DNA of 15,056 nt from an uncultured Mycoplasmatota bacterium. Lineage in GTDB: Bacteria > Bacillota_I > Bacilli_A > RF39 > UBA660. The notes under the pieces were generated by a model, which saw only the letters and a list, made by a program, of their open reading frames with translations, was not told the DNA's origin and did not search any database. Each line of letters opens with the position of its first letter. The stretch's first letter is position 1. Below are positions 1 to 7,893 of the stretch, one piece after another. The stretch spans positions 1 to 15,056 of the forward strand of contig CAMMKE010000024.1 of assembly GCA_946497375.1 (NCBI GenBank). Direction: 5' to 3'. The translations under genes and the position numbers were made by a program.

Positions 1-1491
1 GAACAACTAGATAATTATAAACCGTCAATGATTAAAAGAGTTGGTATTCCAAAGTCTAATGGAAAAATTAGATATCTAGGAATAAAAGAACCAATAGATA
101 AAATTGTTGAACAAGCGATATATCAAGTACTAAACCCAATACTAATTCCTGAATTTCATAATAATAGTAATGGCTTTATAGAAGGAAGAAGTTGTTCTAG
201 GGCAATAAGCCAAATGACTAACTATGTTGTAAAAGAAAAGCTTTACTATGTGGTAGATATAGATATCAAAGGATTCTTTGATAATATAAACCATGGTAAA
301 CTCTTAAAACAGTTATGGCAACTAGGAATACGAGATAAGAATCTACTGTCAATCATTTCAAAGATGCTAAAAGCAGAAGTTAAAGGTGTAGGAATACCTA
401 ATAAGGGGACTCCACAAGGAGGAATACTATCACCACTACTTGCAAATGTAGTATTAAATGAACTAGATTGGTGGTTAGATAGTAAAAAGAATAAAGGTAT
501 TCGATTTGTAAGATATGCCGATGACTTTAAAATATTGTGTCCTACATATCAGGTTGCAAGTGATATGTTAGATAAAACAACAATATGGCTAAAGAAAAGG
601 CTAAAACTTGAAGTGAGTGAAGAGAAAACCAAAATAGTAAATCTAAAGAAAACAAACTCCTATTTTCTAGGTTTTAGATTTAAACTAAAGAAATATAAGG
701 GCAAGTTAAAAGTAGTTAGTAATATGACTGACAAAGCCATTAAAAATACAACGGATAAACTTAAAAAGCAGGTACGAGAAATTAAGAAAAGTAAATGGAA
801 TAAGAAAAAATGCAAGGAAGAAATAGACAAATATAATAGTATGGTGATAGGAATACATGGATATTACTGTAAAGCCACTAATATATTACCTAACTTGCAT
901 AAACTTGGATTTGTAATAAACGCATACATAAATAGGAATTTCTTAGGAGTTCTTACTTTCAACGAAGATATCGATGAAGATAACTTTGTAGTAAAAACAT
1001 ATGGCAAAAAGATACCATATATAAGAGGAAAACCTATAGCCTTGATAGAAAAAGTAAAATATCAAGAGCCGAAATATAAAGGAGATAAAATTGATTACTA
1101 TGATAGTAAATCAAGAGATAAGTTCTATAAAGAATTAAAGATTAAAAACCTTTATATGACAGAGGTAATACTCAAAAATCCTTACCTAAATAAGACAGTA
1201 GAATTTAATGATAATGTAATATCAAAATTCTGTGGACAATTAGGAAAATATGCTTTTACTAATAAAATGATACTAGATATATCAAATTTAAAAATAGTTA
1301 AAAGGGAAAATACTCCTTTTAACAATAAATATGATAATATAATTTTAGTAGAAAAGAAAGTAAAAGAACTAGTAGAAAAGAAAGAAGTTGATGACTTGAT
1401 AGAGATGATAAGACTCAAAAAGGGGTTGACTTCTAAACAACTAGAGGAAATAAATATTATAAGAAAGGAGAACAACTTGCTAACAATTTAG
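1..1491 (+). CDS. ltrA: Group II intron reverse transcriptase/maturase, 5'-truncated by window
   Basis: Intron-encoded protein that helps its intron RNA fold and splice and copies it into DNA during retrohoming. The frame is open from base 1 (nine codons precede the first ATG at 28), so the true start lies upstream. Residues numbered from that ATG: finger region with GIPKSNGKIRYLGI, palm aspartates in VVDIDIKGFFD (about 76-85), GTPQGGILSPLLANVVLNEL (127-146), catalytic RYADD (162-166) and FLGF (213-216), then a basic maturase (domain X) region to about 300. The C-terminal part (about 380-487) lines up by eye with the HNH endonuclease domain of clostridial-type relatives (NPYLNKTVEFNDN, FCGQLGKYAFTNK, YDNIIL), but no histidine occurs after residue 291. 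The HNH nuclease is therefore almost certainly inactive. Full relatives are roughly 600 aa, so about 100 residues are missing upstream. Confidence 0.93.
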   Translation, partial: EQLDNYKPSMIKRVGIPKSNGKIRYLGIKEPIDKIVEQAIYQVLNPILIPEFHNNSNGFIEGRSCSRAISQMTNYVVKEKLYYVVDIDIKGFFDNINHGKLLKQLWQLGIRDKNLLSIISKMLKAEVKGVGIPNKGTPQGGILSPLLANVVLNELDWWLDSKKNKGIRFVRYADDFKILCPTYQVASDMLDKTTIWLKKRLKLEVSEEKTKIVNLKKTNSYFLGFRFKLKKYKGKLKVVSNMTDKAIKNTTDKLKKQVREIKKSKWNKKKCKEEIDKYNSMVIGIHGYYCKATNILPNLHKLGFVINAYINRNFLGVLTFNEDIDEDNFVVKTYGKKIPYIRGKPIALIEKVKYQEPKYKGDKIDYYDSKSRDKFYKELKIKNLYMTEVILKNPYLNKTVEFNDNVISKFCGQLGKYAFTNKMILDISNLKIVKRENTPFNNKYDNIILVEKKVKELVEKKEVDDLIEMIRLKKGLTSKQLEEINIIRKENNLLTI

Positions 1492-1545
1492 TTTTGGAAC
1501 TCTATAATATAAACAGAGTAAAAGTAAAAGACTAACTTTGATGGC

Positions 1546-1579
1546 ACGCCGTATGATTAGAAATAATCCCGTACGGTGT
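1546..1579 (+). other. Group II intron domain V
   Basis: The catalytic hairpin of the ribozyme, exactly 34 nt by hand folding. A 9-bp lower stem (ACGCCGTAT with GTACGGTGT, including G-U pairs) carries the CGC triad near its base. Above it are a 2-nt bulge (CC), a 5-bp upper stem (GATTA with TAATC) and a GAAA tetraloop. Length, bulge size and tetraloop all fit the canonical domain V, so the RNA core looks intact. Confidence 0.9.
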
Positions 1580-1583
1580 AGGG

Positions 1584-1627
1584 TTGGGGAAAAGGCGGAG
1601 GATACAGAGCCAAAGCCTTACCTATAA
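1584..1627 (+). other. Group II intron domain VI with candidate branch point
   Basis: The stem AAGGC (1592-1596) pairs with GCCTT (1615-1619). A weaker basal helix pairs GGG (1587-1589) with CCT (1621-1623). A1624 is bulged between G-U pairs and lies 7 nt before the predicted 3' end at 1631, the normal branch-point distance. The loop contains GGAGG (1597-1601), which could pass for a ribosome binding site but lies 28 nt from the next ATG and inside this structure. The splice site is inferred; an end at 1628 is the alternative. Confidence 0.7.
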
Positions 1628-1635
1628 TCATGCTT

Positions 1636-2679
1636 GTGAAGAAGAAAAGAAAAAGAAGAATAGCATTTATTATTTTTATAATTTTATTATTGGCTTTGAT
1701 AGGAGGAGCTTACTATTATTTTGTTTATCTTTGTAATGATGTGCCTTTGGTAGAAAAAAAGGAAAAGTTAAATGTTTATGATGTTAATAGTAATAAACGT
1801 CCTATTGCTATTATGATTGATAATAATGTTGATAATGATGAGCAAGTAGGGTTACAAGATGCTTATTTAACTTATGAGATAATAGTTGAAGGTGGATTAA
1901 CTAGAATAATGGCTGTATATAAAGATGTTGATACTAGTGTAATTGGGCCAGTTAGAAGTAGTAGACATTACTTTTTAGATTATGCTCTTGAAAGTGATGC
2001 AATATATGCTCATTATGGATGGAGTACTTATGCAGAGAATGATATAAAGGCTCTTTCTGTTGATAATATTAATGGACTTTATGATGATGCCTTTTATCGT
2101 GATAGTAGTATTGCTGCTCCTCATAATGTCTTTACTAGTATTGATAATTTATATTTGATGGCAGAAGAACTTGGTTATGCTACAACATCTCATGATTATG
2201 AAAACTTAAATTATGTTAGTAAAAAAGTGAATTTAGAGAAGAAAGATAATTCTTTAAACTGTGATGGTGATAATTGTAGTTTAGAAGGTAGAGTTTTAAC
2301 TAGTATTGAGATACCTTATTCTAATAGTGAGGTTAGAAGTTATACTTATGATAGTGATAATGGTTATTATCTTCGTTATATGAATGGTATTCCTCATACT
2401 GATAGAGATAGTAAAGAACAATATCATTATAAAAATATAATTATTATGAAAGTAGATAATAGTACTCTTGATGATTATGGTAGACAAGATTTAGATACAG
2501 TAGGAAGTGGGGAAGGTTATTATATTACTAATGGTTATATGATGCCTATTACTTGGGAGAAAGATTCAAGAAGTGGTAAGACTTATTATTCTTATAGTAA
2601 TGGTGATGAAATAAAGGTGAGTGATGGTAATACTTTTATTCAAGTGATGCCTAGTAGTAGAGATGTAGTTGTTAATTAA
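1636..2679 (+). CDS. DUF3048 (YerB-like) membrane-anchored protein A
   Basis: DUF3048-family protein of unknown biochemical role. Relatives such as Bacillus YerB are exported lipoproteins; this one has no lipobox but a lysine/arginine-rich N-terminus and one membrane segment (about residues 9-31), so it should be anchored with the bulk outside. Family motifs are KRPIAIMIDNN, VGLQDAYLTYEIIVEGG, GPVRSSRHYFLDYALESDA, AAPHNVFTS and a C-terminal DGNTFIQVMPS. Two starts are possible. GTG 1636 matches the GTG start of the downstream paralogue and is probably ancestral. ATG 1630 is created where the intron's last AT meets exon G1632 and would vanish on splicing. Neither has a ribosome binding site nearby in unspliced RNA, so the original site presumably lies in the exon upstream of the intron. 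The 73-aa gene follows 17 nt later. Confidence 0.88.
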   Translation: MKKKRKRRIAFIIFIILLLALIGGAYYYFVYLCNDVPLVEKKEKLNVYDVNSNKRPIAIMIDNNVDNDEQVGLQDAYLTYEIIVEGGLTRIMAVYKDVDTSVIGPVRSSRHYFLDYALESDAIYAHYGWSTYAENDIKALSVDNINGLYDDAFYRDSSIAAPHNVFTSIDNLYLMAEELGYATTSHDYENLNYVSKKVNLEKKDNSLNCDGDNCSLEGRVLTSIEIPYSNSEVRSYTYDSDNGYYLRYMNGIPHTDRDSKEQYHYKNIIIMKVDNSTLDDYGRQDLDTVGSGEGYYITNGYMMPITWEKDSRSGKTYYSYSNGDEIKVSDGNTFIQVMPSSRDVVVN

Positions 2680-2696
2680 TATGGAGGTTTTAAATT

Positions 2697-2918
2697 ATGG
2701 GAATGGCGGATAAAATGAAAGAAAAAGCTTTGCCTGGTACTAGTGTTGTAAGGTCAAGTAAAGTTGTAAAAAGTATTGATAAAGCAGATGCGTTTGAATT
2801 GAATAAAGCTAATGAAGTTATTGCTTTACAGAATAGAAGAGAAGATATTGCTAGTACAGAGACTTTTAAGGGATATAAATCTATGGAAAGTCCTTATGTT
2901 AAGAAGCTTGTAAGATAA
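2697..2918 (+). CDS. Small protein of unknown function, 73 aa
   Basis: I do not recognise this protein. It is basic and hydrophilic, has no membrane segment or signal peptide and no cysteines, and is rich in Lys, Ser, Ala and Glu. The reading frame is credible: it starts with ATG 9 nt after a clean GGAGG (2683-2687), follows the DUF3048 stop by only 17 nt, and ends just before a strong terminator. It is therefore the last gene of the DUF3048-A transcript. A second in-frame ATG two codons in (2703) is possible but less well spaced. The middle (about residues 25-60) is charged and helix-prone. It is probably cytoplasmic; a function cannot be assigned. Confidence 0.75.
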   Translation: MGMADKMKEKALPGTSVVRSSKVVKSIDKADAFELNKANEVIALQNRREDIASTETFKGYKSMESPYVKKLVR

Positions 2919-2920
2919 TA

Positions 2921-2961
2921 AAATGGCTATCTATGAATGCATATGATAGTCATTTTTTTTT
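2921..2961 (+). terminator. Rho-independent terminator after the 73-aa gene
   Basis: An 11-bp stem AAATGGCTATC / GATAGTCATTT with one G-U pair and a 13-nt loop, followed by a run of T from 2953. It begins 2 nt after the stop codon and separates the two DUF3048 transcription units. Confidence 0.88.
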
Positions 2962-3087
2962 ATTGATAGGGAACATCGCTTTTTAATTATGTCTATAATG
3001 TATCATATTTTTTACTGTTTTTTAATAGTATATTTTTTGTAAAGTTTTAGAAAATTTTTCTTTAAAGTTTAATTATTATTTAAACTA

Positions 3088-3096
3088 TGCTAAAAT
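3088..3096 (+). promoter_or_regulatory. Extended -10 promoter for DUF3048-B/yfhO operon
   Basis: TGC-TAAAAT fits an extended -10 element; the -35 is poor (TTTAAT around 3068). A start near 3103 would leave a leader of about 11 nt that begins with the GGGTGGT ribosome binding site. It would also place the in-frame ATG at 3087 upstream of the transcript, supporting the GTG start at 3114. The 2962-3087 stretch holds otherwise only AT-rich DNA. Confidence 0.5.
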
Positions 3097-3113
3097 TTAG
3101 TTGGGTGGTAGTT

Positions 3114-4187
3114 GTGAGAAAACCAAAGTCTTTAGGTGAAGTTAGGATTAAACCTAATCGTAATAAGAAGAAAATAATTATAGTTAGTGTTATTAGTATA
3201 GCATTGTTTTTAATATTTATAGGACTTTTCTATTTTTTGTTGTCTATGAACGATAATAAATCTGAAAAAGAAAAGATAAAAATAGATGATGCTAGTACTG
3301 TTGAGAAGAAGGATTTAACTGTTTATGATGTTAACAGTAATAAACGTCCTATTGCCGTTATGATTGATAATAATGTAGGTAATAATGCTCACGTAGGATT
3401 ACAAGATGCTTATTTAACTTATGAAATAATAGTAGAAGGTGGATTAACTCGTATAATGGCTATTTTTAAGGATGTTAATACTAGTGTGATTGGTCCAGTT
3501 AGAAGTAGTAGACATTATTTTTTAGATTATGCTTTAGAGAGTGATGCTATTTATGCTCATTATGGATGGAGTACTTTTGCACAAAATGATATTAGAGCTT
3601 TAGGGGTTAATAATATTAATGGACTTTATGATAATGGTTATTATCGTAATTATAATATTGCTGCACCTCATAATGTCTTTACTAGTATAGAAGATTTATA
3701 TAATGTTGCAAGTAGTAAAGGTTATAGTACTACTAGTGATAATTATAGTCTTTTAAATTATACTCCTGATGATGTTAATTTTGATGCTACAAGTGACTTG
3801 TTAACTGCTAATACCATTAGTATGACTTATTCTTATAGCGAGGTTAGAAGTTATACTTATGATTCTACTAATAGATATTATTTACGTTATATGAATAATA
3901 GTCCACATACTGATAGAGATAGTGGGGTACAATATCATTATAAAAATATAATTATTATGAAAGTTAATAATAGGACACTTGATAGTTATGGTAGACAAGA
4001 TTTAGATACTGTAGGTAATGGGGAAGGATATTATATTACTAATGGTTATGCTATACCTATTACTTGGAGTAAAGATTCTAGAAGTGGTAAGACTCATTAT
4101 TATTATGGTGGTAATGAGTTAGTTGTTAGCGATGGTAATACGATGATACAAGTAGTACCTGTTAATAGTAGTATTATAATTAGTTAG
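3114..4187 (+). CDS. DUF3048 (YerB-like) membrane-anchored protein B
   Basis: A close paralogue of the gene at 1636-2679, alignable almost end to end. Shared blocks include VGLQDAYLTYEIIVEGGLTR, GPVRSSRHYFLDYALESDA, AAPHNVFTS, YGRQDLDTVG and SRSGKT. The N-terminus is basic, then one membrane segment (about residues 21-43), so most of the 357-aa chain should face outside. I chose GTG 3114 because GGGTGGT (3103-3109) sits just before it and because the upstream ATG 3087 overlaps the -10 element. The longer form would add nine residues. It lacks the insert with two cysteines found in copy A (around 2260-2290). The stop codon overlaps the ribosome binding site of the YfhO-like gene, so the two are co-transcribed and probably translationally coupled. 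Its molecular activity is unknown; an envelope role is inferred from anchoring and partner. Confidence 0.87.
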   Translation: MRKPKSLGEVRIKPNRNKKKIIIVSVISIALFLIFIGLFYFLLSMNDNKSEKEKIKIDDASTVEKKDLTVYDVNSNKRPIAVMIDNNVGNNAHVGLQDAYLTYEIIVEGGLTRIMAIFKDVNTSVIGPVRSSRHYFLDYALESDAIYAHYGWSTFAQNDIRALGVNNINGLYDNGYYRNYNIAAPHNVFTSIEDLYNVASSKGYSTTSDNYSLLNYTPDDVNFDATSDLLTANTISMTYSYSEVRSYTYDSTNRYYLRYMNNSPHTDRDSGVQYHYKNIIIMKVNNRTLDSYGRQDLDTVGNGEGYYITNGYAIPITWSKDSRSGKTHYYYGGNELVVSDGNTMIQVVPVNSSIIIS

Positions 4188-4195
4188 GGGGACTT

Positions 4196-6715
4196 ATGAA
4201 GAAGTTAAATAAACATAAAAATGACATTATTAGTGTTTTAACTTTAATTATTATTAGTTTAGTTATCGTTTTAATTCTTGTTAACTTTACTAATTTTTTT
4301 GGGTCTAAGAAGGACTGGCTTAGTCAACATATTATGTTTCCTGATTATTTAAGAAAACTATTCTATGATACAGGAGACTTTTTTCCTAACTTTGCTTTTA
4401 ATCTTGGAGGAGGACAAAATATCTATAATATCTCTTATTATGGACTTTTTAATCCTATTATTTTAATTTCTTATTTATTACCTTTTGTATCTATGATTAC
4501 TTATATACAGTTTAGTATGATTATATGTTTAATAGTAAGTATTGTTTTAATGTATTATTTTTTAAGAAGAAGATTTGATTTAAAAGTTAGTTTTGTTAGT
4601 ACGTTACTATTTTTAACGGCAGGATGTTTTATTTTTCATTTGCATCGTCATATTATGTTTGTAGATTATATGCCGTTTTTACTTATGGCTTTAATAGGTG
4701 TTGATAAGTATTTTGATAAGAAGAAAATATCTTTATTAGTTATATCTATTTTCTTAATGATTTTAACTAGTTATTACTTTAGTGTTGTAGGATTAGTTTG
4801 TGTTTTACTTTATGGTATTTTTAGATATATAGAAGATAAGAAAAATGAGAAAATTACAGTTAAAGATTTCTTTAAAGAAGGATTTAAATATCTTTTTATA
4901 ATGTTTATACCAGTTCTTATGAGTTGTGTTTTATTACTTCCAACGCTTTATTCTTTACTTGATGGTAGGACTGCTACTAATAAGGATATTTCATTACTAG
5001 GATTACTTATTCCTAACTTTGATATTTCTAATACTTTATATTCTGCTTATTCTCTTGGATTAAGTGCTATCTTTATAATTTCTTTAATATATGGAATAGT
5101 GACTAAGAAAAGAGAGGTTAAAGTTATTAGTATAATCTTTAGTGTTTTGTTAGTTTTTCCTATCTTTGACTATATATTTAACGGTGGAATGTATCTAAAT
5201 GGTAAAGCTTTTATATCGATGTTACCTCTTGCTATCCTCATAATTAGTTATTTCCTTAAGAATGTTTTTAGTAATAAAGGTAAGTTAAAGATTAGTATTA
5301 TTATCTCTTTCATAGTTGCAATTATTAATCTTCTTGTTTTCCTTTATAAGGAAGAGAGTTTATGTTTATTATTTGTTGTTGATATGGTTCTTTTGGTTAT
5401 TGTTATTCTTATTAGTTTTAAGTTTAAAAAGAAGATAATTCTATATATCTATCTTGGTATTATTTCATTAATTATTGCTATTCCTACTAATTTTTCTGAT
5501 ATCTTTGTAACTAAAGAGTTTTATGATACTTTAGATTATGAAGAGACTAGTTCTAAAGTAAAACAAGTATTAGATAATGATAATAGTTTTTATAGAATGA
5601 GTGATCAAAGTGTTAAATTAGATAAGTCTAATTATATTTATGATGTAGATTACTATACTGGTAGTATTTATTCTTCTTTATCTAATTCTTATTATAAAGA
5701 TTTCTATAATAATTTAATTAATAATGAATTTATTTATAGAAGTTATGGAATGCTTACAGGTAATAATAATATTTTCTATAATTTTTATATGGGTAATAAG
5801 TATTTACTTAATAGTAGTAATGGAATAATGGGATATGAAAAGATTTATGATGGTATTTATAGAAATGAAGATGTTCTACCTGTTGGATACAGCACTAGTA
5901 AGATAATGAGTTTAGATGAGTATAAGAGTCTTAATTATTTTGAGAAGTTAGATGCTTATTTGAATTATGCTATTGTTGATGGGGATTATAGTGATAGTTA
6001 TGTTAAGAAGGTAAAAGACTATGTTCCTGATTATAATGTTTTAGAAAGTAAGAATTTAAGTATAGAAGAGGATAATGGTAAATATTTTATTAAAGCTTCT
6101 AAAGATAATAAGTTAGTTGTTAAGTTAAATAATGTTAGTGATAGTGATATTGTACTTTTAAGATTTAAGATGCTTTATAATAATAAGTGTAGTGAAGATG
6201 ATTCTTATATTACTATTAATGGAGTGAGTAATAAGCTTAGTTGTAGAAGATGGAAGTATCATAATAATAATTATAATTTTGAATATTCTTTGAGTGGAGA
6301 TACTTTAGAAATTACTTTTAGTGAGGGTAAGTTTAGATTAACTGACTTTGATATGGCTTTATATGATTATAACGATTTAGTATCTATTAATGATGAAATA
6401 TCTCCTTTTGTTATTGATAGAGATAAGACTAAAGGTGATGTTATAGAAGGTAATATTAATGTAAAAGAAGATGGTTACTTTAAACTATCTATTCCTTATG
6501 ATAAAGGTTTTGAAATATATGTAGATGGTGAAAAGACTTCTTATGAAGTTGTTAATAAGAGCTTTGTTGGTTTTGATATTAGTAAAGGTAGTCATAATAT
6601 TAAAATAGTTTATACTTCTCCTTTATTTAAAGAGGGATTAGTTATATCTTGTGTTGGTTTAGTGTTGTTTGTAGGTACTGTTGTTTATTATAGAAAAAGA
6701 GAAAAAGTCTGTTGA
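4196..6715 (+). CDS. yfhO: YfhO-family multi-pass membrane protein (GT-C-like)
   Basis: An 839-aa membrane protein of the YfhO type, thought to be GT-C-fold transferases that move sugars from lipid carriers onto surface polymers; Bacillus and Listeria members act on lipoteichoic acid. The first membrane helix (about 12-33) is followed by an outside loop with DWLSQH (40-45), the position of the usual catalytic Asp, then LGGGQN (70-75) and LFNPIILISYLLPF. Many hydrophobic helices run to about residue 435, a large soluble region with beta-rich C-terminal part follows (about 435-810), and one last helix precedes the basic tail RKREKVC. The start is clear: AGGGGGA, overlapping the previous stop, lies 4 nt before ATG. 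It ends at a TGA. The pairing with a DUF3048 protein suggests surface-polymer work; the exact sugar and acceptor are unknown. Confidence 0.83.
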   Translation: MKKLNKHKNDIISVLTLIIISLVIVLILVNFTNFFGSKKDWLSQHIMFPDYLRKLFYDTGDFFPNFAFNLGGGQNIYNISYYGLFNPIILISYLLPFVSMITYIQFSMIICLIVSIVLMYYFLRRRFDLKVSFVSTLLFLTAGCFIFHLHRHIMFVDYMPFLLMALIGVDKYFDKKKISLLVISIFLMILTSYYFSVVGLVCVLLYGIFRYIEDKKNEKITVKDFFKEGFKYLFIMFIPVLMSCVLLLPTLYSLLDGRTATNKDISLLGLLIPNFDISNTLYSAYSLGLSAIFIISLIYGIVTKKREVKVISIIFSVLLVFPIFDYIFNGGMYLNGKAFISMLPLAILIISYFLKNVFSNKGKLKISIIISFIVAIINLLVFLYKEESLCLLFVVDMVLLVIVILISFKFKKKIILYIYLGIISLIIAIPTNFSDIFVTKEFYDTLDYEETSSKVKQVLDNDNSFYRMSDQSVKLDKSNYIYDVDYYTGSIYSSLSNSYYKDFYNNLINNEFIYRSYGMLTGNNNIFYNFYMGNKYLLNSSNGIMGYEKIYDGIYRNEDVLPVGYSTSKIMSLDEYKSLNYFEKLDAYLNYAIVDGDYSDSYVKKVKDYVPDYNVLESKNLSIEEDNGKYFIKASKDNKLVVKLNNVSDSDIVLLRFKMLYNNKCSEDDSYITINGVSNKLSCRRWKYHNNNYNFEYSLSGDTLEITFSEGKFRLTDFDMALYDYNDLVSINDEISPFVIDRDKTKGDVIEGNINVKEDGYFKLSIPYDKGFEIYVDGEKTSYEVVNKSFVGFDISKGSHNIKIVYTSPLFKEGLVISCVGLVLFVGTVVYYRKREKVC

Positions 6716-6741
6716 TTAATTGTATACATTTATGTTATATT
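6712..6741 (+). promoter_or_regulatory. Possible promoter for a short RNA
   Basis: TTGATT (6712-6717), an 18-nt spacer and TATATT (6736-6741) preceded by TGT. It overlaps the yfhO stop and could start a transcript of about 65 nt ending at the terminator at 6814. In DNA this AT-rich such matches arise by chance, so support is weak. Confidence 0.3.
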
Positions 6742-6778
6742 AGTTATGCAAGAAAAAAATGTTAAATCATTTTTGCAA

Positions 6779-6814
6779 GGGCACTGTCTTTCGATGGAGC
6801 CCTATTTTTCTTTT
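6779..6814 (+). terminator. Rho-independent terminator of the DUF3048-B/yfhO operon
   Basis: GGGC/GCCC closes a 24-nt hairpin with one A-A mismatch, five further inner pairs and a TTTC loop, followed by TATTTTTCTTTT. This is the most GC-rich stem of the area. An A/T-rich stem (AAAAATG with CATTTTT, within 6747-6777) precedes it. Confidence 0.78.
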
Positions 6815-6834
6815 GTAATAAATTATATTTGTTA

Positions 6835-6863
6835 TAGACTTAAATCTTTTGCTTTGATAAAAT
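6835..6863 (+). promoter_or_regulatory. Promoter of pta
   Basis: TAGACT (6835-6840) and TAAAAT (6858-6863) with a 17-nt spacer, placed so that a transcript would begin about 12 nt before the pta start codon at 6882, with its GGAG site at the very 5' end. Confidence 0.5.
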
Positions 6864-6881
6864 GTTAATGGAGATGATTTG

Positions 6882-7886
6882 ATGGAATTTATTGATAGAA
6901 TAAAAGAAAGAGTTAAAGATGATTTTAAGAAAATAGTTTTACCTGAATCTAATGATGTTAGAGTGTTAGAAGCTGCTTCTATTATAAAAAAAGAAGCTTT
7001 CGCTGATATTATTTTAATAGGTAAGGAAAGTGAAATAGAAAGTCTTGCTAAAGATAATAAGATTGATATTAATGGGGTTACTATTATTGATCCTTTGACT
7101 TTTAGTGATAGTGAAAAGTTAATTAATGATTATTATGAACTTAGAAAGCATAAAGGTATTAGTTTAGATGATGCAAAGAATACTATTTTAAATGATTATG
7201 TTTATTTTGCTAATATGTTAGTTAAAGATGGCTATGCTGATGGAGTTGTATCTGGAGCATGTCACAGTAGTGCTGATACTTTAAGACCTGCTTTACAGAT
7301 AATTAAGACTAGTAAAGATACAAAAGTTGCTTCTGCTTTCTTTTTAATGGTTGTTCCTAATTGTGAATATGGTTCTAATGGAGTATTTGTTTATTCTGAT
7401 TGTGGGATGATTCAAAATCCTAGTAGTGAAGAGTTAGTGGAAATTGGAATGATGAGTGCTAAGACGTTTAAATTATTGGTAGAAGAAGAGCCTGTAGTTG
7501 CCTTTCTTTCTCATTCTACTTTTGGTTCTTCTAAATGTGCTGACGTTGATAAGGTTGTAAGAGCGGTTGAGATGGCAAAGAAAGAATATCCTGATATTAA
7601 TTTAGATGGAGAGTTACAATTTGATGCTGCTGTTGTTCCTCTTGTTGCTAAGAGTAAAGCACCTAATAGTAGTGTAGCAGGTAAAGCTAATGTTTTAATC
7701 TTTCCAGATTTAGATGCAGGAAATATTGGCTATAAGATTACAGAAAGACTTGCTAAAGCGAAAGCTTATGGCCCTGTTACGCAGGGACTTGCTAAACCTG
7801 TTAATGATTTATCACGTGGATGTAATGCTAATGATATAGTAGGTGTTGTTGCTATAACTGCTTTACAAGCATTGAATAGTAAGTAG
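6882..7886 (+). CDS. pta: Phosphate acetyltransferase
   Basis: Interconverts acetyl-CoA plus phosphate and acetyl phosphate plus CoA; with acetate kinase it yields ATP and acetate in fermenting cells. At 334 aa it has the standard short single-domain form. Typical motifs are KIVLPESNDVRVLEAA near the N-terminus, YFANMLVKDGYADGVVSGA, SSADTLRPALQIIKT, SDCGMIQNPSSEELVEIG, LSHSTFGSS and the C-terminal GELQFDAAVVP, FPDLDAGNIGYK and GPVTQGLAKPVNDLSRGC. I start at ATG 6882 with GGAG (6870-6873) 8 nt upstream; a TTG directly before it would add one residue. No acetate kinase gene is next to it. The exonuclease gene begins 7 nt after its stop, so they form an operon. Cytoplasmic enzyme, confident assignment. 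Confidence 0.96.
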   Translation: MEFIDRIKERVKDDFKKIVLPESNDVRVLEAASIIKKEAFADIILIGKESEIESLAKDNKIDINGVTIIDPLTFSDSEKLINDYYELRKHKGISLDDAKNTILNDYVYFANMLVKDGYADGVVSGACHSSADTLRPALQIIKTSKDTKVASAFFLMVVPNCEYGSNGVFVYSDCGMIQNPSSEELVEIGMMSAKTFKLLVEEEPVVAFLSHSTFGSSKCADVDKVVRAVEMAKKEYPDINLDGELQFDAAVVPLVAKSKAPNSSVAGKANVLIFPDLDAGNIGYKITERLAKAKAYGPVTQGLAKPVNDLSRGCNANDIVGVVAITALQALNSK

Positions 7887-7893
7887 GTGAGGT

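Larger units (their letters stand above)
1..1631 (+). mobile_element. Group II intron, 3' portion (5' end outside window)
   Basis: A retroelement made of a reverse transcriptase/maturase gene followed by the catalytic 3' end of a group II intron ribozyme. The window opens inside the protein gene, so RNA domains I-III, the 5' splice site and the exon-binding loops are not visible. The 3' end is complete: a 34-nt domain V at 1546-1579, then a domain VI with a candidate bulged branch-point A at 1624 and a likely 3' splice site after 1631 (ending CAT, matching the AY rule). Base use differs from the flanking genes: the intron ORF is A-rich on the coding strand with many CTA and ATA codons, whereas neighbours are T-rich with TTA, ATT and AGT. 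This supports acquisition from elsewhere. The element lies in the leader of the DUF3048 gene rather than inside its reading frame. Confidence 0.9.

Noticed and set aside
1182..2487. Minus-strand frames at 1182-1475 and 2296-2487
   Set aside because: These low-complexity Ile/Ser/Thr-rich translations run opposite the maturase and DUF3048 genes and reflect their AT-rich codons.
3103..3116. GGGTGGTA resembling the T-box sequence before DUF3048-B
   Set aside because: No T-box leader, stem I or antiterminator is present and the predicted leader is only about 11 nt; it works better as a Shine-Dalgarno.
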